This document shows, one piece after another, positions 1-5,423 of a DNA stretch of 5,423 nt. Under the pieces are notes generated by a model. The model was given only the letters and a program-made list of their open reading frames with translations, did not search any database and was not told the origin of the DNA. A program made the position numbers and the translations under genes. The DNA comes from Desulfobacteraceae bacterium (GTDB taxonomy: Bacteria; Desulfobacterota; Desulfobacteria; Desulfobacterales; UBA11574). Numbering within the stretch: position 1 is the first letter of the stretch; every line of letters starts with the position of its first letter. The DNA is taken from positions 1 through 5,423 of the forward strand of contig JAOUGB010000194.1 in the NCBI GenBank assembly GCA_029857875.1, written 5' to 3'.

Positions 1-1034
1 TGCTGAATATCGCATTCAGTTTTACCACCGCTTTTACCTTCATGCTGATCGTATGGGGTTTGAACGGCTATTTCCAATCCATGGGTTGGGCGCCTCAGGT
101 AAAGACCATGGCCAACTGGTTTACCGTTAAACAGCGGGGCAAATGGATGGGGCTCATGGGGTCCTGCTACCAGATTGGGAACGCCTATTCCTGGTTGCTG
201 GCTGCTTTCTTAGCGGCAAAATATGGCTGGCGCACCATTTTTTGGTTACCCGCCGCCATTTTCTTGGTGTTTTCCATTCACTTTGTTCTCCGTCTTCGGA
301 ATGCGCCCGAGGAGGTCGGCCTTCCGCCCATTGAACATCTGAGAAAGATAATGGAGCCGGGTGAGGCCGCAGTTAAGCGCGCTGCCGCGCCGGGCGTCGC
401 CAAAGATGAACACATGGGATTTGCCTATACCATCAAGATATGCGTCACCAATCCCCGTATTTGGGCGGTGGCCATCGCGTTCTTTTGCCTGGATATCATT
501 CGCTATGGATTCTTCTACTGGGCGCCGGTGTTCTTGATCGAGGCCCAGGGTGCGGCCATAACCTCAGCAGGACTCAAGGTGGCTGTTCTGCCGTTGGCCG
601 GATCCGCCGGCGCCATTGTTACCGGCTGGGCTACAGGAAAATTTTTCCAGAATCGCCGCGCTCCGGTCATCGCTATCTGTCTTTTCACCCTGGCCATCTT
701 CTCCTATCTCTTCTACGCTGCACCTCCGGGTGCCTGGATCTGGGGCCTGATCTGTCTGGCCGTGATCGGTTTCTGCACCTATGGCCCCCATGTACTGATG
801 GTCGGACATGCGGCTCAGGATTTTGCAGGCAGAAAGGCTGCCGCTTCGGCCGCAGGGTTCATTGACGGATTCGGCTATATTGGTGCCGCCATGACCGGGG
901 TTTTCACCGGTTGGCTGGTGGATAATTATGGCTGGTATGCTGGATTTTATTACTGGATCATCGCGGCGCTGGTGGCTGGATGCATTATGCTGGCGCTCTG
1001 GAGAGTACCCGTGGAGGAGGTTGAGTACGAATAG
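1..1034 (+). CDS. OPA-family MFS transporter (GlpT/UhpT/UhpC-like), 5' truncated by window edge
   Basis: Inner-membrane permease of the organophosphate:phosphate antiporter branch of the major facilitator superfamily. The reading frame is open from position 3, so the ATG at 42 is internal and the true start lies outside the window; 343 residues are visible. Compared from memory with E. coli GlpT (about 450 residues), roughly 100 N-terminal residues are missing (TM1 to about TM3). Family landmarks are GYFQSMGWAPQ (TM4), RNAPEEVGLPPIE leading into the central cytoplasmic loop, IRYGFFYWAP (TM7), and IGFCTYGPHVLMVGHAAQ followed by AAGFIDGFGYIGA (TM10-11). The TM7 Arg of the GlpT substrate site is kept (in IRYG), but the TM5 His of GlpT aligns by eye with Tyr in GSCYQIGN. 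The substrate may therefore not be glycerol-3-phosphate. The family is certain; the substrate cannot be assigned. It ends 207 bases before the next gene, which is probably a separate transcription unit. Confidence 0.9.
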   Translation, partial: LNIAFSFTTAFTFMLIVWGLNGYFQSMGWAPQVKTMANWFTVKQRGKWMGLMGSCYQIGNAYSWLLAAFLAAKYGWRTIFWLPAAIFLVFSIHFVLRLRNAPEEVGLPPIEHLRKIMEPGEAAVKRAAAPGVAKDEHMGFAYTIKICVTNPRIWAVAIAFFCLDIIRYGFFYWAPVFLIEAQGAAITSAGLKVAVLPLAGSAGAIVTGWATGKFFQNRRAPVIAICLFTLAIFSYLFYAAPPGAWIWGLICLAVIGFCTYGPHVLMVGHAAQDFAGRKAAASAAGFIDGFGYIGAAMTGVFTGWLVDNYGWYAGFYYWIIAALVAGCIMLALWRVPVEEVEYE

Positions 1035-1241
1035 AGACGAACGCTACTTTGTTTGACCTGTGTCTGCAGGTGAAGGGCGGAATTGAAATTCGTGTGGGCA
1101 AGCTATGGGTTAGCTGCTCGCAGCTTCAGTTCGATTCCGTCCTTTTGCCGTGTTGCCTTTGGGATTGCAGACCTGATATTTCATGAACATTATCGTACGT
1201 TTGATTTAAAAATCCCATAACCCGGTACATGCGGTGAAACG
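1035..1241. other. intergenic region before the corrinoid activation operon
   Basis: No convincing ORF. It contains a weak sigma70-like pair on the + strand (TTGCCT at 1153-1158, 16-base spacer, GATATT at 1175-1180; four of six matches each). It also contains mutually exclusive small hairpins: AGCTA(1101-1105)/TAGCT(1111-1115) against AGCTG(1112-1116)/CAGCT(1121-1125). ACCTG(1056-1060)/CAGGT(1067-1071) is another short stem but has no T-tract, so no intrinsic terminator is evident for the transporter gene. No cobalamin riboswitch box is visible. The operon promoter presumably lies here, but this is inferred only from the gap size. Confidence 0.3.
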
Positions 1242-3080
1242 GTGAAAGTTATTTTCAAACCCCTTAAGCAGGAAGCGGAGGTAGAGCCCGGTACTTCTCT
1301 GTTAAACGCTGCGCAGAAAGCCGGTGTGAGCATAGCGTCCGAGTGCGGCGGCATGGGGCGATGCGGTAAATGCAAGCTGGTCGTTCAAAAGGGGGTTTCG
1401 TCGCTTTCCCCCCGGGAACGGGAGTATCTCACACCGGATGAGATTCGACAAAAAATTCGTCTGGCATGTCGGGCTGCTGTTAAGGCACCGGCAGTCGTTT
1501 CGCTGTTGGCGCTGCCTTCCGGAAAGGAACACATTCTAGAAGAGGGGGTTCATCGCTCCGTTTCATTTCGGCCGTTTATTAAAAAATATTTTCTCGATAT
1601 TCGTCCAACTGATTTAAAAAAGGAGAAACCTCTGGATAAGATTGTCGAGGATTTTCTCCTTCAACAAGGCATAAAAAACCCAGTGATGGCGTTTTCCTGT
1701 CTGAAAGCCTTACCGTCTTTAATTGGCAAAGATTCCAAAGGAGTCACTGCGTTAGTAAAGGATCTCGAGGTGCTGGGATTTGAGGCTGGAGATACCTCCC
1801 GGCAAATTTTCGGTTTGGCGGTTGACATTGGCACCACCACTGTCGTTGGCTATCTTTTCGATCTATTTCAAGGGAATTTAATAGCGGTTGATTCGGCGCT
1901 TAACATTCAATCAGCCCTTGGCAGCGACGTGGTTTCAAGGATTGAATATGCCTTGAACACACCGGACGGTTTGGACCGGCTGCAGAATATGGTGGCGGAC
2001 ACCATCAATCATATTATAGAAAATTTATGTTCTGCCGGCGGCATTTCGAGTGGGAACATCTATGGCATTGTGACGGTGGGCAATACTTCCATGCATCATC
2101 TTTTTCTGGGAATATCTCCAAAGTTACTCGCCAGGTCGCCTTATAATCCAATTACCGGCCGTGTCCTTTGGGTTCGGGCGAACGTTTTGAAATTAAAGGT
2201 AAGCCTTATGGCACAGGTCATATGCCTTCCCCTTGTTTCCGGCTTTATCGGCTCCGATACGGTGGGGGTGGTGCTGGCGACCGGTCTTCACAGAAGCCAA
2301 ATTCCCAAAATGGCCATTGACATCGGAACCAACGGAGAGATTGTGCTTACCGACGGGAAGACCATGATCGCCTGTTCCTGCGCTGCCGGACCCGCCTTTG
2401 AGGGTGCGCAGATCCAATGTGGAATGCGCGGGGTGAGCGGTGCCATCGATCGGGTGGAATTCTCTGAAAACAGCTTCAGGTATCATGTCATCGATGAATC
2501 GCCTCCCGAGGGAATCTGCGGGTCGGGGTTGGTGGACGCTGTTGCGGCGATGCAGAAGGCAGGTCTTGTCTCAGGGGACGGCAGATTGTTGAGCAAAGAA
2601 CAAGCGCCCCAGACCTCTTATTCCCGGATGTTAAATCGCGGGAAATATAAAGAATTTGTACTGAGCGCTAAAGACCGCTTCAGTGGGGCCAAGGAAGTGG
2701 TCATTACCCAGAAAGACATCAGGGAGCTTCAACTGGCCAAGGGTGCCATGATGGCAGGGATAAGAATTCTGCTGAACACCATGGGGTTGCAAGAGGAGGA
2801 TGTCAGAGAAGTTTATCTGGCCGGTGCCTTCGGCAATTATCTGCGCGCTGAAAGTGCGATGGCTATCGGCCTTTTGCCGGTTTTTAAGAACGCGAGAATA
2901 ACTCAGGTGGGAAATGCAGCAGGCACCGGCGCCAAGATGGCCCTTCTCTCGACCCGTGCGCTAAACGAAGCACTCAGAATAGCCCGGCGAATAAAATATG
3001 TGGAACTTGCCAAGATTCCGGAATTTCAACAACAATTTATGAAAGGAATGTCTTTACCATCATGGACTTCAGACAGCTAG
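1242..3080 (+). CDS. Corrinoid protein reductive activator (RACE/RamA-like), [2Fe-2S] ferredoxin + ASKHA ATPase, DUF4445/COG3894
   Basis: Cytoplasmic ATP-dependent reductase expected to return oxidised Co(II) corrinoid proteins of methyltransferase systems to Co(I). Residues 1-90 form a beta-grasp [2Fe-2S] ferredoxin domain with ligands C35, C41, C44 and C76 (ECGGMGRCGKC ... LACRA). A linker/middle domain spans about 95-185. The ASKHA ATPase fold follows: phosphate-1 loop LAVDIGTTTVVGY (192-204), GNTSMHHLFLG (280-290), phosphate-2 loop MAIDIGTNGEIVL (357-369), EGICGSGLVDA (423-433) and adenosine motif VYLAGAFGNYL (524-534). The end PEFQQQFMKGMSLP is typical of the family. Unlike archaeal RamA, which has a C-terminal 2x[4Fe-4S] domain, the iron-sulfur module here is N-terminal, as in bacterial members. 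The start is GTG: an in-frame stop at 1218 leaves no other standard start, and the residues after GTG are the expected first strand. The ribosome site is weak (GGTGA, four bases before). The last 19 bases overlap the TPR gene. Full length and intact; the partner corrinoid protein is outside the window. Confidence 0.93.
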   Translation: MKVIFKPLKQEAEVEPGTSLLNAAQKAGVSIASECGGMGRCGKCKLVVQKGVSSLSPREREYLTPDEIRQKIRLACRAAVKAPAVVSLLALPSGKEHILEEGVHRSVSFRPFIKKYFLDIRPTDLKKEKPLDKIVEDFLLQQGIKNPVMAFSCLKALPSLIGKDSKGVTALVKDLEVLGFEAGDTSRQIFGLAVDIGTTTVVGYLFDLFQGNLIAVDSALNIQSALGSDVVSRIEYALNTPDGLDRLQNMVADTINHIIENLCSAGGISSGNIYGIVTVGNTSMHHLFLGISPKLLARSPYNPITGRVLWVRANVLKLKVSLMAQVICLPLVSGFIGSDTVGVVLATGLHRSQIPKMAIDIGTNGEIVLTDGKTMIACSCAAGPAFEGAQIQCGMRGVSGAIDRVEFSENSFRYHVIDESPPEGICGSGLVDAVAAMQKAGLVSGDGRLLSKEQAPQTSYSRMLNRGKYKEFVLSAKDRFSGAKEVVITQKDIRELQLAKGAMMAGIRILLNTMGLQEEDVREVYLAGAFGNYLRAESAMAIGLLPVFKNARITQVGNAAGTGAKMALLSTRALNEALRIARRIKYVELAKIPEFQQQFMKGMSLPSWTSDS

Positions 3081-3526
3081 TACCGCAAGGAAAATTTTCG
3101 GAAGAAACGTTTAAAACGTTAAGCCCTGTATTTCAAGGGGAAGCCCTGGTTAAAGAAGGGCGATATGAGGAAGCGGAAACCAAATATTTGGAAGCTCTCA
3201 GAAGTTTTCCCAAGGGCAGCGGGGGGCGCTTTCTGGTCTACAATAAGCTGGGTGTCCTTTATGAAAGGCTGAATCAGATCGATCGGGCCATAAAAATCTA
3301 CGAAAAAGGGGTGGGGGAGGGATCAATCACCCCGTTTTCGTACCAGCGATTAAGCTGTCTTCATCTGGATGCCGGGCGACCGGGAAAGGCGTTGGAATAC
3401 TGCCGGAGAGGCATCAAATCCCTTAAAAAGGCGAATACCAATCTTTTCCAGGAAATTTATTTTCGTTTCCTCTTTCACAGATTAAAGCTCAGGGGCAAGC
3501 GTTTGTCCCGATCTGGGAAAGGTTAA
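3062..3526 (+). CDS. Small TPR-repeat protein in corrinoid activation operon (3' end possibly frameshifted)
   Basis: A 154-residue soluble protein without signal peptide or membrane segment. It has about three tetratricopeptide-type helix pairs: roughly residues 23-52 (GEALVKEGRYEEAETKYLEAL), 57-86 (YNKLGVLYERLNQIDRAIKIY) and 92-121 (YQRLSCLHLDAGRPGKALEY). TPR arrays normally bind partner proteins, so a scaffold or adaptor role between the flanking activation proteins is plausible but not shown. The ATG lies inside the last codons of the upstream gene (19-base overlap), suggesting translational coupling; an AAAGGA at 3042-3047 is rather far upstream (14 bases). After L141-K142 the tail becomes Arg/Lys/Ser-rich. 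The -1 frame from 3487 instead reads AQGQAFVPIWERLKKEAFDK and on to a stop at 3583-3585, which looks more protein-like. A one-base loss in the short A run at 3484-3486 could explain this. No specific function is recognised. Confidence 0.8.
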   Translation: MDFRQLVPQGKFSEETFKTLSPVFQGEALVKEGRYEEAETKYLEALRSFPKGSGGRFLVYNKLGVLYERLNQIDRAIKIYEKGVGEGSITPFSYQRLSCLHLDAGRPGKALEYCRRGIKSLKKANTNLFQEIYFRFLFHRLKLRGKRLSRSGKG

Positions 3527-3547
3527 AAAAAGAGGCGTTCGATAAAA

Positions 3548-4399
3548 ATGGTAATTGTGCGCGCAAACCGTCTTTATCAGGATAAATTGAAGCGGAATTT
3601 CATCATGAAGGAATTTGGGCACAGTCAAAAGCGGTTCATCAATACATCGTCAACGGTCGTCCATTTTGCACCAGATGAAATCATCACCACTTCTCAGCAG
3701 GTATGCCGATATGCTGGAGGCATCGGCTACAAAATGAACAGTGATACGGCGAATCTTGTATCAAAGACCCTTCAGCAAGCCCGCCAACTCATTACACCGG
3801 CGTTGGTCTATGCCATACACCCGGCATCCGAACGTTTAGCAGACGGAACCCTGATTCTGCAAAGCGGAATTTCTTTGGTTCTTCCGCCACATGAAAGGGA
3901 TGTTCATACCCGGTATATTGCTGCGGTTGTCTGCACCCTCGGTAAGGCGTTGGAAATCACTTGTCGTCAATTCGCAAAGCAGAGCAAGTTCCTGGAGTCC
4001 ACCTTTCTGGATGCTGCGGGCGTAGCCCTTTTAGAAGTCCTCTCCGAGAAAGCTTATGAACTGATCTCGCAAAAGGCACGAAAGGAAAAACTATATATCG
4101 GTTGTCGTTTTGCGCCCGGATGCGCCGGGAGGCCCATGTCGAATCAAACCCTACTTTTCAATTTGGTGGACGGTGCGGCGATTGGCGTGCAATTGAATGA
4201 TCGATGGATTATGAAACCGAGTAAATCCCTTTCATTTTTTATCCGGTTGACGGATCACAAGACCCCCTTTCGAGGGATCTATAAGTGCGAAATCTGTTCG
4301 GTAACTGATTGCAGCTTCAGAATCCGCCGGGCACAGGCCTCTTCGCCAAGATTAACGTTGGGGACTGCTGCCGAAATCGGGATGAATTCCTTTAAGTGA
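3548..4399 (+). CDS. MetH activation domain-like protein (vitamin B12-dependent methionine synthase activation family)
   Basis: A stand-alone relative of the SAM-binding reactivation domain of cobalamin-dependent methionine synthase, cytoplasmic, probably acting on an oxidised corrinoid protein. From the ATG at 3548 it is 283 residues. The family core is IGCRFAPGCAGRP (184-196), aligning with the MetH motif RxxPGYxxCP that contacts SAM. It is followed by LLFNLVDGAAIGVQLNDRWIMKPSKSLSFF (202-231), matching the LF-x-LL...IG-x-x-L-T-x-S-x-x-M-x-P-x-x-S stretch. The Arg (R187) and Gly (G191) are kept, but the MetH Tyr is Cys (C192). A C-terminal CEICSVTDCSFR (C247, C250, C255) could bind metal or an Fe-S cluster and is not part of classical MetH. 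The start is uncertain: ATG at 3605 (264 residues, GGA eight bases before) would avoid overlap if the TPR frame really runs to 3585; ATG at 3548 has AGAGG twelve bases before. It is the third gene of the unit and no intrinsic terminator is obvious after it. Confidence 0.82.
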   Translation: MVIVRANRLYQDKLKRNFIMKEFGHSQKRFINTSSTVVHFAPDEIITTSQQVCRYAGGIGYKMNSDTANLVSKTLQQARQLITPALVYAIHPASERLADGTLILQSGISLVLPPHERDVHTRYIAAVVCTLGKALEITCRQFAKQSKFLESTFLDAAGVALLEVLSEKAYELISQKARKEKLYIGCRFAPGCAGRPMSNQTLLFNLVDGAAIGVQLNDRWIMKPSKSLSFFIRLTDHKTPFRGIYKCEICSVTDCSFRIRRAQASSPRLTLGTAAEIGMNSFK

Positions 4400-4472
4400 T
4401 ATCTTCGCAGAACTCCGCCACCGCTCGACCGGTACATGGAGATAGTTTTCGGTAACGGACATCTTCGATGAC

Positions 4473-4607
4473 CTACGAGAGATCCTTAAGCTCGCGATCG
4501 ACTTCCATGAAAGCCTGAATACCCCGGCCGGGGCTGGCATCCACGATTGCCAGAGTCCATAAAAGTCCCCACCATGTTTCGTACCATTTCTTTTTTGTGT
4601 TTTTCAT
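4473..4607 (-). CDS. Putative small hypothetical protein, 44 aa, with readable extension past an in-frame TAG
   Basis: Short minus-strand ORF starting MKNTKKKWYETWWGLL and ending ELKDLS before TAG (4475-4473). A good ribosome site supports it: AGGA at 4619-4616 on the minus strand, eight bases from the ATG. Promoter-like sequences lie further upstream (4701-4729 and 4638-4665). The protein has a basic start, an aromatic/hydrophobic segment (about residues 12-22) and a charged tail. The frame stays open beyond the TAG for 26 more codons (VIEDVRYRKLSPCTGRAVAEFC...) to TAA at 4394-4392, just inside the end of the convergent gene. It could therefore be a 71-codon gene read through UAG, a decayed pseudogene, or chance. 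I do not recognise the family. The overlapping minus-strand frame at 4352-4540 looks like a shadow. Confidence 0.35.
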   Translation of the reverse strand: MKNTKKKWYETWWGLLWTLAIVDASPGRGIQAFMEVDRELKDLS

Positions 4608-4619
4608 CGATATTTTCCT

Positions 4620-4635
4620 AACTGTAAAAACAGTT
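4620..4635. promoter_or_regulatory. Palindrome AACTGT-N4-ACAGTT, possible operator
   Basis: Perfect 6-bp inverted arms separated by four A (or four T on the other strand). It lies immediately upstream of the small ORF's ribosome site and overlaps the expected transcription start of the 4638-4665 promoter candidate. There it could act as a repressor site or a small mRNA hairpin. The seen symmetry is certain; a function is inferred. Confidence 0.35.
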
Positions 4636-4637
4636 TA

Positions 4638-4665
4638 ATTATAATCAAGGTTAGGCCGTTCTGAA
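4638..4665 (-). promoter_or_regulatory. Candidate proximal sigma70-type promoter for the small minus-strand ORF
   Basis: On the minus strand TTCAGA (4665-4660, four of six to TTGACA), a 16-base spacer, then a perfect TATAAT (4643-4638). The expected start is near 4631, about 24 bases before the ATG at 4607 and within the AACTGT palindrome. The AT-rich stretch also reads TATAAT on the + strand (4640-4645) but without a fair -35 there. Confidence 0.35.
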
Positions 4666-4699
4666 TTTGGCCCATTGATGTCCTGACAAAGCGTGTCGG

Positions 4700-4708
4700 T
4701 GGTATAAT
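4700..4708 (+). promoter_or_regulatory. Extended -10 element TGGTATAAT on + strand
   Basis: A TGn motif directly before a perfect TATAAT (4703-4708). There is no properly spaced -35 (CTGACA at 4683-4688 is only 14 bases away). It overlaps the -10 of the minus-strand promoter. A transcript from about 4715 would run antisense into the end of the GTPase gene; no ORF follows it. Confidence 0.2.
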
Positions 4709-4729
4709 GGTTTGTTTAAGAAATGTCAA
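4701..4729 (-). promoter_or_regulatory. Candidate distal sigma70 promoter reading toward the small ORF
   Basis: On the minus strand a perfect TTGACA (4729-4724), a 17-base spacer and TATACC (4706-4701, four of six). The expected start is around 4694, giving a leader of about 85 bases to the ATG at 4607. It lies between the arms of the 10-bp inverted repeat, which suggests regulation. It separates the small ORF transcriptionally from the GTPase gene upstream of it. Confidence 0.45.
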
Positions 4730-4816
4730 AATAAAATTTTCCTTTGTCAGGGTTTCCTAAAGATTAAGATTGACCGCGTCGTTATCCATGCCGGATCATG
4801 TTCGAAAAAAGAGGAA

Positions 4817-5423
4817 TTACGCGTTCGTGTGTGTATCGGGGTTGTCGTGTTCTTGGAAAATTTTTCTGAATTCGTTTTCAATTAAATCCTTATCGTTTTC
4901 ATGTAGAATCAATATGAGTTCTGTTCTTTGGATGGGTTGCTGAGTTTCTCTTAATGAAATAACGTTGTTGGAAAACTGCAGTTCCATTTTTCCACTTTCC
5001 GTCAATATAAAGCCTTTTGAACGGATAATTTTATTGCCGAGCCGTCCATAAAGATCAAAAAGCTTGTCCCGGTGAAGCGGACGGTGCCTGACAAAAGAAA
5101 CGGTGGCAAAACCGGCTGTAGAATCATATTTTCTTGGCGGTGTCCGGGCATATTCGATGATCCGGCTGTCATTATATCGTTGAGATATAATTTCATCGTA
5201 TCCGACCTTGCAAAAACTGGTTTCAATCAGGCGGCTATCGGGGAGAGCCATTGATCGAATCATTTTACGAGCACGGTCAAGGGTTTTCGCGTCAACAAGA
5301 TCTATCTTGTTCAAAATGACCACGTTCGCCGTTTTGAGCTGTTCCTTTATAACCGGGTATTGGCATGTAAGTATGCTGCTCGCATCCACTACGGTAATTA
5401 TCCCGCCAAATTCGATTCTTCCT
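4817..5423 (-). CDS. CobW/COG0523-family GTPase (metallochaperone type), 5' truncated by window edge
   Basis: Cytoplasmic P-loop GTPase of the G3E family. Members insert or deliver metals (cobalt in CobW, zinc or others in ZNG/YeiR-like proteins). 201 residues are visible and the frame is still open at the right edge, so the Walker A loop and the CxCC metal motif, if present, lie outside. Seen here are GGIITVVDASS (visible residues about 6-16), the region after switch II; the guanine-specificity motif NKID (38-41, in VVILNKIDLVDA); and a C-terminal CobW_C-like domain from about residue 100 (STAGFATVSF ... NKIIRSKGFILTESGKMELQF ... ELILILHENDKDLIENEF). The GTG at 5389 is internal, not the start. 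It converges on the corrinoid activation operon, so it is a separate transcript. The location suggests help with metal supply for methyl-transfer enzymes, but which metal is unknown. After the stop there is a T-rich run but no clear hairpin terminator. Confidence 0.85.
   Translation of the reverse strand, partial: GRIEFGGIITVVDASSILTCQYPVIKEQLKTANVVILNKIDLVDAKTLDRARKMIRSMALPDSRLIETSFCKVGYDEIISQRYNDSRIIEYARTPPRKYDSTAGFATVSFVRHRPLHRDKLFDLYGRLGNKIIRSKGFILTESGKMELQFSNNVISLRETQQPIQRTELILILHENDKDLIENEFRKIFQEHDNPDTHTNA

Larger units (their letters stand above)
4682..4751. repeat. Perfect 10-bp inverted repeat flanking a promoter
   Basis: CCTGACAAAG at 4682-4691 and its exact reverse complement CTTTGTCAGG at 4742-4751, separated by 50 AT-rich bases. 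The two arms enclose the minus-strand promoter candidate at 4701-4729. One arm lies just after its predicted start point and the other about 12 bases upstream of its -35. The centres are 60 bp apart. Paired operator sites or ends of a tiny mobile-element remnant are both possible. Confidence 0.55.

Noticed and set aside
440..865. 141-codon + strand ORF inside the transporter gene
   Set aside because: Out-of-frame shadow; the transporter frame matches the OPA family along its whole length.
1126..1142. AGTTCGATTCC resembling the T-arm of a tRNA
   Set aside because: Flanking bases do not pair into a T stem and no anticodon arm, D arm or acceptor stem is found; chance or at most a remnant.
1035..1241. 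Possible cobalamin riboswitch before the corrinoid activation gene
   Set aside because: No B12-box-like conserved sequence and the region is short for that fold.
2193..2486. 97-codon minus-strand ORF inside the ASKHA gene
   Set aside because: Lies opposite conserved ASKHA motifs with no protein-like features of its own; shadow frame.
3078..3080. TAG stop of the ASKHA gene as a pyrrolysine codon
   Set aside because: The protein already ends with the family's usual C-terminus and the frame closes again within about 14 codons.
4522..4533. 12-bp palindrome CCCCGGCCGGGG
   Set aside because: Falls inside the putative small ORF, is GC-only, has no loop and no T-tract; no sign of a terminator or operator beyond symmetry.
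4534..4553. CTGGCA/TGCCAG hairpin as terminator of the + strand operon
   Set aside because: Six-base stem with no following T-run and 135 bases after the stop; weak support.

Overview
The window looks like bacterial chromosome from an anaerobe that uses corrinoid-dependent methyl transfer, most likely a Desulfobacterota (sulfate-reducer-like) or a similar methyl-using bacterium. This is an inference from gene content: an ATP-driven corrinoid-reactivating ferredoxin/ASKHA protein, a methionine-synthase-activation-like protein and a CobW-family GTPase lie close together. There is no rRNA, tRNA, CRISPR array or recognisable insertion sequence. Both ends cut through genes.

Layout. (1) The first ~1 kb is the 3' part of an organophosphate:phosphate antiporter (OPA) family MFS transporter on the + strand, without its N-terminus. 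(2) A ~200-base gap follows, with small competing hairpins and only weak promoter candidates. (3) Positions 1242-4399 are a tight three-gene + strand unit. It holds a 612-residue [2Fe-2S]-ASKHA corrinoid activation protein, a short TPR protein whose start overlaps the end of the first gene, and a protein related to the S-adenosylmethionine-binding activation domain of MetH. (4) A ~420-base region (4400-4816) carries a possible small minus-strand ORF interrupted by an in-frame TAG. Upstream of it lie a good sigma70-type promoter flanked by a perfect 10-bp inverted repeat, and a second promoter-like site with a palindrome. (5) The 3' part of a COG0523/CobW-family GTPase runs on the minus strand off the right edge.

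How they may work together. Cob(I)alamin in methyltransferase corrinoid proteins is sometimes oxidised to the inactive Co(II) state. RACE/RamA-type proteins pump it back by ATP-dependent reduction, while the MetH activation domain does so by reductive methylation with SAM. Here both kinds of module sit in one transcription unit, with a TPR protein between them as a possible adaptor. The COG0523 GTPase could supply a metal to a nearby enzyme. No methyltransferase or corrinoid protein is inside the window, so the substrate is unknown. The OPA transporter is a neighbour and not necessarily a partner.

Most interesting for follow-up are the reactivation cassette with its TPR protein, the changed SAM-motif residue and Cys triad in the MetH-activation-like protein, a possible frameshift at the end of the TPR gene, and the inverted-repeat-flanked promoter ahead of the TAG-containing small ORF.
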